Shown here: in pieces, positions 10,927 through 19,101 of the stretch | How the letters are laid out: each line of letters starts with the position of its first letter | Position numbering within the stretch: the first letter of the stretch is position 1 | Source: an uncultured Alphaproteobacteria bacterium | GTDB taxonomy: Bacteria > Pseudomonadota > Alphaproteobacteria > Rhodobacterales > Rhodobacteraceae | DNA length: 42,488 nt | Direction: 5' to 3' | NCBI GenBank assembly: GCA_902560505.1 | Contig: CACELY010000008.1 | Span: 1-42,488 of the forward strand | Translations under genes and position numbers: made by a program | Notes under the pieces: model-generated | Seen by the model: the letters and a program-made list of their open reading frames with translations, nothing else | The model's database searches: none | What the model was told of the DNA's origin: nothing

Positions 10927-12459
10927 TTATAGTGGAATATTGTCATGTTTTTTCAGTGGATTTGATAATTTTTTATTCCTTAGGCTGGCGAATGCTCTCG
11001 CAATTCTACGCCGTGTATTTCTTGGCATAATGACCTCATCTATAAATCCCTTTTCAGCCGCAACAAAAGGGTTAGCAAATCTCTCTTCATAAATTTTCCT
11101 ATGATTTTCTAGCTTTCCAATATCGCCAAGATCCGCTCTATGTATTATTTCCACAGCTCCCTTTGCTCCCATAACTGCAATCTCAGCAGTTGGCCAAGCA
11201 TAATTGAAATCACCTCTAAGGTGCTTAGATGCCATAACATCGTATGCTCCCCCGTATGCTTTTCTTGTTATAACAGTAACTTTAGGTACTGTAGCTTCTG
11301 CGTAAGCGAATAAAAGTTTAGCGCCATGCTTAATTACACCGCCATATTCCTGTGAGGTGCCAGGTAGAAATCCTGGAACGTCTACGAAGGTTAATATTGG
11401 TATCTCAAATGCATCACAAAAGCGAACAAATCGTGCAGCTTTTCGAGAACTATCTATATCAAGACAGCCTGCTAGCACCATAGGTTGATTAGCTACAACT
11501 CCTACAGTTGACCCATTCACCCTGATGAAACCAACTAGAATGTTCTTCGCAAATTCCTTCTGAATTTCAAAGAAGTCATTTTCATCAGCTATTTTAATTA
11601 TCAATTCCTTCATGTCATATGGCGTGTTGGGGTTTTCAGGAACTAATGTATCCAGCGAATTTTCTGATCGGTTTATGGAGTCGTATACTTCTACATTAGG
11701 GCTCTTGTCAGTATTATTGAGTGGAATAAAATCGAAAAATCTTCTCACTTGTTTAAGCACAATGATATCGTTGTCATATGCCGCATCAGCAACACTTGAT
11801 TTGCTGGTATGAGTCTTTGCTCCGCCAAGTTCTTCTGCAGTTACCACCTCATTTGTAACAGCTTTGACTACATCTGGACCAGTGACGAACATATAGCTTG
11901 AATTTTTTACCATGAAAATAAAATCAGTCATAGCAGGCGAATAAACTGCACCACCGGCACAAGGCCCCATAATTACGCTAATTTGCGGCACAACACCGGA
12001 AGCCAAAGTATTTCTTTTGAATACCTCCGCATATCCAGCGAGAGAAGCTACACCCTCTTGTATTCTTGCACCACCGCTATCATTCAATCCAATTACTGGC
12101 GCCCTGTTTTGAACGGCCATATCCATAATCTTACAAATCTTTTTTGCATGACTTTCCGATAAAGATCCACCTAAAACAGTAAAATCTTGACTGAAAACAT
12201 ACACCAATCTACCGTTGATCGTTCCCCACCCAGTGATTACACCGTCACCCGGGATTTTTTGAGTTTCCATACCAAAGTCAGTACAATTATGAGTTACAAA
12301 CATATCAAATTCTTCGAATGAGTTCTTATCAAGCAAAACCTCTAAGCGTTCCCTAGCTGTAAGTTTTCCTTTCTCATGCTGAGCCTCTACTCGTTTCTTC
12401 CCCCCACCGAGTCGTGCCTCTTCCCGGCGTTTCTCAAGTTGCTGTAAAATGTTTTCCAT
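10927..12459 (-). CDS. pccB: Propionyl-CoA carboxylase beta subunit (carboxyltransferase)
   Basis: The 510-residue carboxyltransferase moves the carboxyl group from biotin on PccA to propionyl-CoA, forming methylmalonyl-CoA. Both crotonase-like halves are present. The N-terminal half has [19 protein letters not shown] and the glycine-rich [12 protein letters not shown] oxyanion region; the C-terminal half has [17 protein letters not shown] and [13 protein letters not shown]. The N-terminal [24 protein letters not shown] is typical of PccB. An AAGGA Shine-Dalgarno six bases before the ATG supports the start. It follows yebC after 24 bases and is the first metabolic gene of the propionate operon, so it is either read through from the yebC transcript or driven by a promoter inside yebC. 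Confidence 0.95.
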   Translation of the reverse strand: MENILQQLEKRREEARLGGGKKRVEAQHEKGKLTARERLEVLLDKNSFEEFDMFVTHNCTDFGMETQKIPGDGVITGWGTINGRLVYVFSQDFTVLGGSLSESHAKKICKIMDMAVQNRAPVIGLNDSGGARIQEGVASLAGYAEVFKRNTLASGVVPQISVIMGPCAGGAVYSPAMTDFIFMVKNSSYMFVTGPDVVKAVTNEVVTAEELGGAKTHTSKSSVADAAYDNDIIVLKQVRRFFDFIPLNNTDKSPNVEVYDSINRSENSLDTLVPENPNTPYDMKELIIKIADENDFFEIQKEFAKNILVGFIRVNGSTVGVVANQPMVLAGCLDIDSSRKAARFVRFCDAFEIPILTFVDVPGFLPGTSQEYGGVIKHGAKLLFAYAEATVPKVTVITRKAYGGAYDVMASKHLRGDFNYAWPTAEIAVMGAKGAVEIIHRADLGDIGKLENHRKIYEERFANPFVAAEKGFIDEVIMPRNTRRRIARAFASLRNKKLSNPLKKHDNIPL

Positions 12460-12483
12460 AATTGTCCTTACACGATAATGTTT

Positions 12484-13230
12484 TTAACTTGAAAGAGCTT
12501 CAAGGTCTTCATCTGAAGCCTCAAAGTTGCTAGTAACAGATCTCACGTCATCATCGTCTTCCAAGGCTTCGATCAATTTGGCTACTTTTTGTAACTGTTC
12601 GATACCTATTTTAATTGGTTCTTTGGCTTTCCATATTATCTTACTGCTTATATCTTCAAAATGACATTTCTCCATAAAGTTTGCAATGGTGTTTAATTCT
12701 TCTGTAGAACAATAAATAAATGCTCTTTGATCATAAAACTCAACATCGTCTGCCCCTGCATCTATTGCTTTTTCAAAGACTTCATCTTCACTTTGAGCCT
12801 TGAGATCGAATGCGATTAACCCACACTGATCAAATAGGAATCCCACAGACCCGCTTTCACCGAGGTTCCCACCATATTTAGTGAATAAAGAGCGCACATT
12901 AGACGCTGTTCTATTTCTGTTGTCAGTTAATGCTTCTACTATCACTGCGATGCCGCCAGAGGCATAGCCCTCGTATCGAATCTCATCCATATTTTCAAAA
13001 TCTGAACTTTGAGACTTTTTAATTGCCCGATCTATAACATCTTTTGGAACAGAGTTAGATTTTGCCTCTCTTACTGCTAAACGTAATCTAGGGTTTTTCT
13101 CTGGATCAGGATCGCCCATTTTTGCAGCAACCGTTATCTCCTTGGACAACTTGGAGAATAACTTAGATCTGGCCGCGTCTTGTCGACCCTTTCTATGCTG
13201 TATATTTGCCCATTTACTATGACCAGCCAT
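12484..13230 (-). CDS. yebC: YebC/PmpR family protein (TACO1-like)
   Basis: This 248-residue cytosolic protein begins [15 protein letters not shown], the invariant YebC start, so I place the initiator at 13230; an in-frame ATG five codons upstream is less likely. A GGTAGA stretch about eight bases before 13230 may serve as ribosome site. Other family hallmarks are [14 protein letters not shown], the GYASGG...[10 protein letters not shown] segment and the [12 protein letters not shown] motif. Family members have been described both as DNA-binding regulators and as ribosome-associated factors that help translate proline-rich stalls. EF-P, which has a related task, is encoded about 2 kb away on the other strand. 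The usual ruvC neighbour is absent; the propionate genes follow instead. Confidence 0.95.
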   Translation of the reverse strand: MAGHSKWANIQHRKGRQDAARSKLFSKLSKEITVAAKMGDPDPEKNPRLRLAVREAKSNSVPKDVIDRAIKKSQSSDFENMDEIRYEGYASGGIAVIVEALTDNRNRTASNVRSLFTKYGGNLGESGSVGFLFDQCGLIAFDLKAQSEDEVFEKAIDAGADDVEFYDQRAFIYCSTEELNTIANFMEKCHFEDISSKIIWKAKEPIKIGIEQLQKVAKLIEALEDDDDVRSVTSNFEASDEDLEALSS

Positions 13231-13287
13231 GTAAGTTTCTACCATAAAAATTTTTCATAAAACAACAAAAAAAACTATTACTCATTA

Positions 13288-14091
13288 TTATGCTGAGCGC
13301 CCTAAAACTCCGCCGATCCTAATTGCTTTTATCTTTTTTGCCGTACCATTTTTATTCAATTCCACTGTCACACCGCACAGAGTGGCCTCTCCATTTGCTG
13401 GCGTAAATCTTCCACTAATTTGATTTTTCAAAAATCTCCGCATTGGTTCGGCTTTATCCATACCAATGATACTATTATAGTCACCAGACATTCCTGCATC
13501 AGACTGAAATGCCGTTCCATTTTCTAAAATTCTTGTGTCTCCTGTAGGCACATGTGTATGAGTACCAATTACTAAACTTGCTTTACCATCACAAAAATGG
13601 CCCACGGCCATTTTCTCGGAGGTTGCCTCTGCATGTACATCTACAATTATACAGTCCACATTCAGGCCAAGCTTATATTGAGAAAATATATCTTCTAAGA
13701 ACGGAAATGGGTCCAAGAATTTTTTTTTCATAAACACACGTCCCAAAACCTGCAACACAAGTATTTTCTTATCATTTACCGAAAAAAATTGCCAGCCTCG
13801 CCCTGGACAATCATCTGAATAATTAATTGGTCTAACTATCTGTTTTGTATGTGCTAATAAAGGTATTATTTCTTTATTGTCATAGGCATGATCTCCTAGA
13901 GTGATGCAATCGACGGAAGCATTCAGCAAATCTTCTGCGTGATTTGCAGATAGTCCTGCTCCAGAAGTTGCATTTTCTGCGTTCACTACAACAAAATCAA
14001 TTTTTTCAGAAGAAACGAATTGATGAAGACTACTCTCTAATTTTTGCCTTCCTGTTTTCCCAACAATATCACCGAAAAAAGCTACTCTCAT
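13288..14091 (-). CDS. YmdB-type metallophosphoesterase (TIGR00282 family)
   Basis: A 267-residue dinuclear metallophosphoesterase of the family named after Bacillus YmdB, which hydrolyses cyclic nucleotides such as 2',3'-cNMP. Metal-binding motifs appear in order: FFGDIVGKTGR at the N-terminus, NAENATSGAGL, the GDHAYDNKE motif, VDVHAEATSEK, and GTHTHVPTGD near residue 180. The expected MSGDYNSIIGMDK signature follows. It is 23 bases downstream of the 5-formyl-THF cyclo-ligase and 57 upstream of yebC, a gene order common in alphaproteobacteria. The protein has no signal peptide, so it should act in the cytosol. The physiological substrate in this group is not established. Confidence 0.92.
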   Translation of the reverse strand: MRVAFFGDIVGKTGRQKLESSLHQFVSSEKIDFVVVNAENATSGAGLSANHAEDLLNASVDCITLGDHAYDNKEIIPLLAHTKQIVRPINYSDDCPGRGWQFFSVNDKKILVLQVLGRVFMKKKFLDPFPFLEDIFSQYKLGLNVDCIIVDVHAEATSEKMAVGHFCDGKASLVIGTHTHVPTGDTRILENGTAFQSDAGMSGDYNSIIGMDKAEPMRRFLKNQISGRFTPANGEATLCGVTVELNKNGTAKKIKAIRIGGVLGRSA

Positions 14092-14114
14092 GTTCTAGGT
14101 TTCTTCATTTAAAG

Positions 14115-14693
14115 TTATTCGAAATATTCCATTCCTGTTTCAGTTAAAACTGCGTCTAGAGGAACATCATGAACCTCTGATGGTAGAACGTGATAACTTT
14201 TTTGTCCTGAAAACGCAAGTCCGATATATTTTACTTGCTTATTTCTTCTTAAATATTTTATCGTTCTGTCATAGAAACCTCCACCGTAACCTAGCCTCAT
14301 TCCCTTTGAATCATATGCTAGAAGAGGACAAATAATTAGGTCGGGAATTAAGGTTTCGTCATTATCTGGTACGGATATTCCGTAACGTCCAATAATCATT
14401 TTCTTTCCTGGACGCCAAGGCTTGAATATTAAAGGTTGTTCTTTATTAACAACCATCGGCAAGCAAATGGTTTTACGATTGGTATCAAGATACTCTATCA
14501 ACGACAGGGGATTTATTTCGCTATTTATGGGGTGATATAAAGCTACAACAAAAACAGACTTTTGACCTGAAATCCATTGATGGAAAAAGTGTGTAATTCT
14601 TTTGGCATATTCGTCATGATGCAAAGCTTCAAAGATTTTCCTTCTTTTACTAATCGCAATTTTTCTATGTTGAACTTTATCAATTTCAAACAA
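14115..14693 (-). CDS. 5-formyltetrahydrofolate cyclo-ligase
   Basis: The enzyme converts 5-formyl-THF to 5,10-methenyl-THF with ATP, recovering a storage or dead-end folate. The diagnostic LGYGGGFYDR loop is near the C-terminus, with ISKRRKIF near the N-terminus for the phosphate site. I choose a TTG start at 14693: it gives 192 residues, the normal family size, and an AGAGG Shine-Dalgarno lies seven bases upstream. The frame stays open to an ATG at 14807, but that would add 38 unrelated residues and run through the 6S RNA, so it is rejected. The order 6S RNA, cyclo-ligase, ymdB is shared with many proteobacteria (ssrS-ygfA linkage). Confidence 0.88.
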   Translation of the reverse strand: MFEIDKVQHRKIAISKRRKIFEALHHDEYAKRITHFFHQWISGQKSVFVVALYHPINSEINPLSLIEYLDTNRKTICLPMVVNKEQPLIFKPWRPGKKMIIGRYGISVPDNDETLIPDLIICPLLAYDSKGMRLGYGGGFYDRTIKYLRRNKQVKYIGLAFSGQKSYHVLPSEVHDVPLDAVLTETGMEYFE

Positions 14694-14711
14694 CAAACCA
14701 CCTCTAAAAAA

Positions 14712-14874
14712 GGTGAGAACCAGCAAAACCGTAGTTGTTTTATCCTCGAGAGCCTGAATTAACAGGTGGGCATCGGTTATCAGAGGCCACGACCTTGACA
14801 GAGCCAACTCCCTTTCGAGATTTTAAGGCCACTAGGATTAAACTGTTACAAGAAAGCCAGAACTCACAACCAAG
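14712..14874 (-). ncRNA. ssrS: Probable 6S RNA (SsrS), RNA polymerase regulator
   Basis: No covariance model was run; this is read from position and fold. Directly upstream of the cyclo-ligase, where proteobacteria usually encode 6S RNA, a segment of about 160 bases can form the expected long rod. The ends pair as GTGAG-UU-CUGGC (5', near 14866-14855) with GCUGG-UU-CUCAC (3', ending near 14713), with a symmetric UU/UU internal loop. An unpaired AU-rich middle (central bubble) follows, then an upper arm with CUCGA / UCGAG and GAG / CUC pairs. A run of six T follows the 3' strand. 6S RNA binds sigma-70 holoenzyme as a promoter mimic. The exact ends are uncertain by several bases. Confidence 0.7.
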
Positions 14875-14878
14875 ACCT

Positions 14879-14906
14879 TATATAATCTAAAAAAAATTTA
14901 AACAAA
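14879..14906 (-). promoter_or_regulatory. Possible sigma-70 promoter for the 6S RNA
   Basis: Read on the minus strand, TATATA at 14884-14879 could be a -10 element and TTTGTT at 14906-14901 a weak -35, 16 bases apart. Initiation would then fall near 14872-14874, matching the 5' end inferred from the fold. The region is so AT-rich that chance matches are likely. Confidence 0.3.
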
Positions 14907-15038
14907 TTTTTAAATTAGTGATTTTTATTGGTCCGATAGGCCTTTAAAATGAAATTACGCATGTATGTCCATCCACCATAATAATATTCTAAAATAACTT
15001 TGTGTCTTTCAAAAAAAGCTGTTAATTCGTTCTTTTTT

Positions 15039-15063
15039 AACTTACTAATTACGGATGTAAGTT
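15039..15063. repeat. Perfect 7-bp inverted repeat just before tRNA-His
   Basis: AACTTAC (15039-15045) and GTAAGTT (15057-15063) are exact reverse complements with an 11-base spacer, ending two bases before the first tRNA base. It overlaps the zone where the tRNA promoter -10 should lie, so it could be an operator, a processing hairpin, or chance in AT-rich sequence. Confidence 0.4.
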
Positions 15064-15065
15064 AT

Positions 15066-15142
15066 GCCGATGTAGCTCAGTTGGTTAGAGCACTAGATTG
15101 TGGATCTAGGGGTCGTTGGTTCGAATCCAACCATCGGTACCA
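15066..15142 (+). tRNA. tRNA-His (GTG)
   Basis: A full cloverleaf is visible: acceptor GCCGATG/CATCGGT, D arm GCTC...GAGC, anticodon stem CTAGA/TCTAG enclosing TTGTGGA with anticodon GTG, and T arm GTTGG/CCAAC with TTCGAAT loop. CCA is encoded. The base before position 1 is T, so no G-1 is encoded; the first pair is G1:U72 and the discriminator is A73. This is the alphaproteobacterial tRNA-His identity set, not the usual G-1:C73. Confidence 0.97.
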
Positions 15143-15166
15143 ATCTCGAAAAAATAAGTACACAAT

Positions 15167-15730
15167 ATGGTCAGAATAAATGGAAATGAAATAAGAAAAG
15201 GCAATGTTATCGAACATAAGAATGGTTTATGGATTGCAGTGAAAACATCTCATGTCAAGCCAGGCAAAGGTGGCGCTTTTGCTCAGGTAGAATTAAAAAA
15301 TATTAGAACAAACTCTAAATTAAATGAACGGTTCAGGTCAGCTGATAAGATTGAAAGAGTAAGACTTGAACAAAAAGATTACCTGTTCTTATATAAAAGT
15401 GATGTAGACTTTATATTTATGGATAATGAAACCTTCGAACAAATCACTATCAAGGAAGATGTCTTAAACGTCATCACCAATTTTCTTACGGAAGGATTAG
15501 TAGTTCAAATTGAATTTTTTGAAAATGAAGCTTTAAACGTTTCATTGCCCGAAAAATTGTCCTGTGTTGTAAAAGAAACTGAACCTACAATTAAGGGACA
15601 AACTGCTGCAAACAGCTCTAAACCAGCGATCCTCGAAAACGGATTGCGAATTATGGTTCCTCAATTTATTGCTGAAGGGGAGTCAATAATAGTTTCCACT
15701 GAAACATGCGAATATCTTGAGAGATCTTAA
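15167..15730 (+). CDS. efp: Elongation factor P
   Basis: This 187-residue translation factor binds between the P and E sites and relieves stalling at polyproline. It has the standard three beta-barrel layout: a KOW-like N-terminal domain, an OB domain with the YLYKSDVDFIFMDNETFEQ region, and a C-terminal OB domain ending in VPQFIAEGESIIVSTETCEYLERS. The tip loop reads KPGKGGAF, with Lys34 at the position that is beta-lysylated by EpmA/EpmB in many proteobacteria; whether this organism has those enzymes cannot be seen here. It follows tRNA-His by 24 bases and precedes suhB by 18 bases on the same strand, so the three may share a transcript. Confidence 0.96.
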   Translation: MVRINGNEIRKGNVIEHKNGLWIAVKTSHVKPGKGGAFAQVELKNIRTNSKLNERFRSADKIERVRLEQKDYLFLYKSDVDFIFMDNETFEQITIKEDVLNVITNFLTEGLVVQIEFFENEALNVSLPEKLSCVVKETEPTIKGQTAANSSKPAILENGLRIMVPQFIAEGESIIVSTETCEYLERS

Positions 15731-15748
15731 GCACCCCAAAGGCATCTT

Positions 15749-16552
15749 ATGCAAAACAATACTGCCAATTTAAACATAATGATAAAAGCTGCCAGGAAAG
15801 CTTCTAAATCACTTATAAGAGACTTTAACGAAATCGAAAAGCTTCAGGTTGTATCAAAAAAAGCAGGTGACTTTGTATCAAAAGCTGATTTGAGAGCAGA
15901 AAAGATTATCAAAGAGGAATTACTTTCTGCGCGACCAAGTTACGGTTGGTGCGCGGAAGAAAGTCAAGAAATAGAGGGGGAAGACCCTACGAGGAGGTGG
16001 GTAGTGGATCCATTAGATGGAACAACCAATTTTTTGCATGGCATTCCTCATTGGGCTATATCTATCGCTCTGGAACACAAAAAGGAAATCGTTGCAGGAA
16101 TAATTTATGATCCTGTTAAAGATGAATTGTTTTCTGCTCAGAAAGGCGGTGGGTCTTGGTTAAATGAACAAAGATTAAGAGTATCTAATAGAACTACTTT
16201 CCAGGAAATGTTGTTTTCTACAGGAATTCCTTTCGGTCAAAATGATAATCTAAAAAATTCTCTATCATCTATTGGTAATCTTATGCCTAGTTGTTCAGGA
16301 ATAAGAAGAAATGGTGCAGCGGCACTGGATTTAGCATACGTTGCTGCTGGCAGATTTGATGGCTTTTGGGAACAAAACTTATCTCCCTGGGATATGGCTG
16401 CGGGAATAATTCTTGTGAAAGAGGCGGGAGGGATTTTAGAAAGTATAGAAACAAATCTCACTCCATTGGAAACTGGAAATATTATTTGCTCAAACAATCA
16501 GGAGACAGTCTTTAAAAAATTTTCTGAAATTATTAGATCTTCAATTCACTAG
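15749..16552 (+). CDS. suhB: Inositol monophosphatase family protein (SuhB)
   Basis: A 267-residue Mg-dependent, Li-sensitive type phosphatase fold. Metal-site motifs are intact: CAEESQEIEG (the GEE-like motif), WVVDPLDGTTNFLHG, and the C-terminal WEQNLSPWDMAAGIILVKEAGG. SuhB removes phosphate from myo-inositol-1-phosphate in vitro; in E. coli it also joins rRNA antitermination complexes, so its in vivo role may be partly non-catalytic. It is directly downstream of efp, an adjacency seen in other alphaproteobacteria. Its last 12 bases overlap the convergent ygfZ gene. The ATG at 15749 gives normal length; a second in-frame ATG eleven codons later is also possible. Confidence 0.93.
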   Translation: MQNNTANLNIMIKAARKASKSLIRDFNEIEKLQVVSKKAGDFVSKADLRAEKIIKEELLSARPSYGWCAEESQEIEGEDPTRRWVVDPLDGTTNFLHGIPHWAISIALEHKKEIVAGIIYDPVKDELFSAQKGGGSWLNEQRLRVSNRTTFQEMLFSTGIPFGQNDNLKNSLSSIGNLMPSCSGIRRNGAAALDLAYVAAGRFDGFWEQNLSPWDMAAGIILVKEAGGILESIETNLTPLETGNIICSNNQETVFKKFSEIIRSSIH

Positions 16553-17344
16553 GGTGAGCGGTTGTCCAAAAACAGTTAATTTTTGTTCTTTAAAATCTTC
16601 CTTTATTTTTATCAAACAGTAATTATTAAAAATACTGTATATTTCTCCCACAACTTTACCATTAAAATAAATTTTTTTGTCATCTTTATTTTTGGGGTCG
16701 GTAGGAATATGTCCACAATAAAGCCTATTTTTTAACTTCGCCTTGTGTTTCATCCGTGCAGTCACTTCTTGGCCTATATAACAACCTTTTTTGAAGTCTA
16801 CGCCTTTAATTTTCTCAAAGTTCAACTCTAAAATATACGATTTCTCAGGGATCAATTCTTTCCCAGTTTCCGGAATAAGGCTTTTTATTCTATTAGTCTC
16901 AAACTCCTCAAACCCTCTTCTCTCATTTGAAAACTCCTTATTAAAATCATAACAACGCCAGCCCAAAATATTTGCTCTTGGGTCAGCAAAAGAACAAGTT
17001 TCTAGTTGCACAGAACACAGCACAACCCGACATTCATTATCAAAAATAGTCACATCGGAATTGAGTTTATAAAATTCTAGAAATTTTTTTAATGCTTCAG
17101 CTCTAGACTGATGGATGTCGATAAAAATTTCTTCATTTCCCAAAGAAAAAACAAAAAAATCAAACAAATATTTGCCTTGGGGAGATAAAATAGCAGTGTA
17201 AACAATACCCTCTTTCGATACTTTCTCAATATCGTTCGTAGTTAGTGCTTGCAGAAAATCAATTTTATCCTCTCCTTTTATGGCTAGAGTGGCTCTATTT
17301 TTGTCAACAAAGAAAAAATCAGCGATACCAGTTTTAATCATCAT
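16541..17344 (-). CDS. ygfZ: Folate-binding YgfZ/GcvT-like protein (Fe-S cluster assembly)
   Basis: The 267-residue protein has the YgfZ signature KGCYIGQEVTAR, with the conserved Cys188, and the N-terminal IDFLQALTTNDIE and AILSPQGKYLFDFFVF segments of the GcvT fold. YgfZ (IBA57 in eukaryotes) supports maturation or repair of certain 4Fe-4S enzymes, using tetrahydrofolate; it is cytosolic. Its start overlaps the ABC transporter stop by about 11 bases, so the two are translationally coupled. Its 3' end overlaps suhB on the other strand by 12 bases. Two adjacent ATG codons can serve as start. It is short compared with E. coli YgfZ (326 residues) but normal for alphaproteobacteria. Confidence 0.9.
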   Translation of the reverse strand: MMIKTGIADFFFVDKNRATLAIKGEDKIDFLQALTTNDIEKVSKEGIVYTAILSPQGKYLFDFFVFSLGNEEIFIDIHQSRAEALKKFLEFYKLNSDVTIFDNECRVVLCSVQLETCSFADPRANILGWRCYDFNKEFSNERRGFEEFETNRIKSLIPETGKELIPEKSYILELNFEKIKGVDFKKGCYIGQEVTARMKHKAKLKNRLYCGHIPTDPKNKDDKKIYFNGKVVGEIYSIFNNYCLIKIKEDFKEQKLTVFGQPLTLVN

Positions 17345-19091
17345 TTTTCTTTTCTACTTGTGATTTGAATAAACTAGAATAAAGAGAATTGTTCAGCAAT
17401 AATTTACGATGCCTACCCTGTCCTACAATTTTCCCATTGTCCAAAACCAGTACTTTGTCGCTATCAACTATAGTAGATAATCTATGCGCTATTGTAATTG
17501 TAGTTGAATGCTTTGCAAGATTGCTAAGCGATTTTTGGATTAACTCCTCTGACTTGCTATCCAAGGCCGAGGTCGGTTCATCTAAAAGAAGAAGGGGGCT
17601 ATTTCTGAGGAAGGCACGAGCTATAGATATTCTTTGGCGTTGCCCCCCTGATAGGGTTGATCCTCTTGGGCCAACTACTGTATTTAAACCATCATTTAAC
17701 TCATTAGTAAATTCGTCAACATAAGCCATTTTAGCTGCCTCTCTGATTTCTACATCAGAAGCTGTTGGCTTTCCAAATCTAATATTTTCGAGTATCGTTT
17801 CGTCAAACACCATGCCATCTTGACGTACAACAGAAATAAGAGAACGCAGGTCATTCAAACAGAAGTCTTGAATATTAATACCGTTAAGCTTTATAAGCCC
17901 ACTACTTGGGTCTATTAACCTTGTAATAAGATTAAACAAAGTTGTTTTTCCACTACCAGAATAGCCAACAATCGCATTTGATGTGCCCTCTTCGATCCCA
18001 AAAGTTATATTTTCAAGAACTTTTTTATCTTCATAAGAAAAGTGTACGCTATCGAACTCAATTCCTATCTTATCAAATTTTTTTTCAACGCTAGACAATG
18101 TTGGAAAAACTATCGATGATTTTTCCTCAAAAATTTTAAATACGCGTTCTAAGCTAGCCATGGCAACCTGAATATTACCCGAGACATTACTCAATCTTCT
18201 GAGAGGCTCAAAAATTAATGCCATAGCAGTGAAAAAACTCATGAACTCTCCTATAGTCTTAGACCCTGATGTAATATCGATAGCGCCAAAGACCATTACA
18301 GCTAAAAACCCAATTGCTGCTATGACATCAATCATGGCTGGAATACCCGCCATTCCAGCCTCGAGTCGCAGCCTTACTTTATGCGTAAGCTGCAGGATAT
18401 CAAAAAATTTATTGCGTTCACGCCCTTCAGCTCGGTTAAGCTTAATATCAGTTATGCCGTGGAATATCTCATCCAACCGAACGTTCGCTTTCGACTCATA
18501 GTCTCTATTTTCTCCTGCTCTGGATCTTACTAAGCCTTGTAGAAGCAAAATTGGCAACACTAAAAATGGAATTCCCAAAAAGGCAACTAAAGACCATTTC
18601 CAATCGATAAAAAACACGACTGCAATTAAAGATATTAATGAAAATCCGTCTCTTCCAACCGTCATAAATGCTTCTCCAACGGACTCAGATAAAGCTTTGC
18701 TATCAGCTCTTACTCTATCCATAAGAATACCAGGTGAGTTTTTTTGATGGAACCCAACATCCATATTTAAAAGATGTGATACCATTCGATCCTGAATAAC
18801 TTTAATAATTTTCTGGCAAACATTTACTGTCAAAAGCCTATGAATGAACCCTGCTATGGCTCTAATTGAAAAAATGGAAAAGATTACAACTGCAACAATT
18901 AAAATGCTTGATGTATCTTTCGAAACCAAAACATTATCAAATAAAAATTTAATTGAATAAGAAAGCAGCCCCAACATCGAGCCTTCTATTGACATAAAAA
19001 TCAATGCTGTAAATAGAATAGTGAAATGCTCTCTTACATATAAACTCCAGAACCATTTAAAAAGAGGTTTTTTGTCATCTTCAATATTCAT
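17334..19091 (-). CDS. ABC exporter, fused permease and ATPase (MsbA/lipid-exporter type)
   Basis: A 585-residue half-transporter. Residues about 20-310 carry six predicted membrane segments of the type-1 exporter fold. The nucleotide-binding domain has Walker A GYSGSGKTT (376-384), signature LSGGQ (480-484), Walker B LLLLDEP (500-506) and switch His536. It should work as a homodimer in the inner membrane, exporting a lipid, glycolipid or drug; resemblance is to MsbA, but the substrate is not fixed by sequence. I use the ATG at 19091 (MNIEDDKKP), which leaves 10 bases after the upstream phosphatase stop. A start at 19145 would add 18 residues and overlap that gene by 44 bases. Confidence 0.88.
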   Translation of the reverse strand: MNIEDDKKPLFKWFWSLYVREHFTILFTALIFMSIEGSMLGLLSYSIKFLFDNVLVSKDTSSILIVAVVIFSIFSIRAIAGFIHRLLTVNVCQKIIKVIQDRMVSHLLNMDVGFHQKNSPGILMDRVRADSKALSESVGEAFMTVGRDGFSLISLIAVVFFIDWKWSLVAFLGIPFLVLPILLLQGLVRSRAGENRDYESKANVRLDEIFHGITDIKLNRAEGRERNKFFDILQLTHKVRLRLEAGMAGIPAMIDVIAAIGFLAVMVFGAIDITSGSKTIGEFMSFFTAMALIFEPLRRLSNVSGNIQVAMASLERVFKIFEEKSSIVFPTLSSVEKKFDKIGIEFDSVHFSYEDKKVLENITFGIEEGTSNAIVGYSGSGKTTLFNLITRLIDPSSGLIKLNGINIQDFCLNDLRSLISVVRQDGMVFDETILENIRFGKPTASDVEIREAAKMAYVDEFTNELNDGLNTVVGPRGSTLSGGQRQRISIARAFLRNSPLLLLDEPTSALDSKSEELIQKSLSNLAKHSTTITIAHRLSTIVDSDKVLVLDNGKIVGQGRHRKLLLNNSLYSSLFKSQVEKKNDD

Positions 19092-19101
19092 ATTAATAAT
19101 T

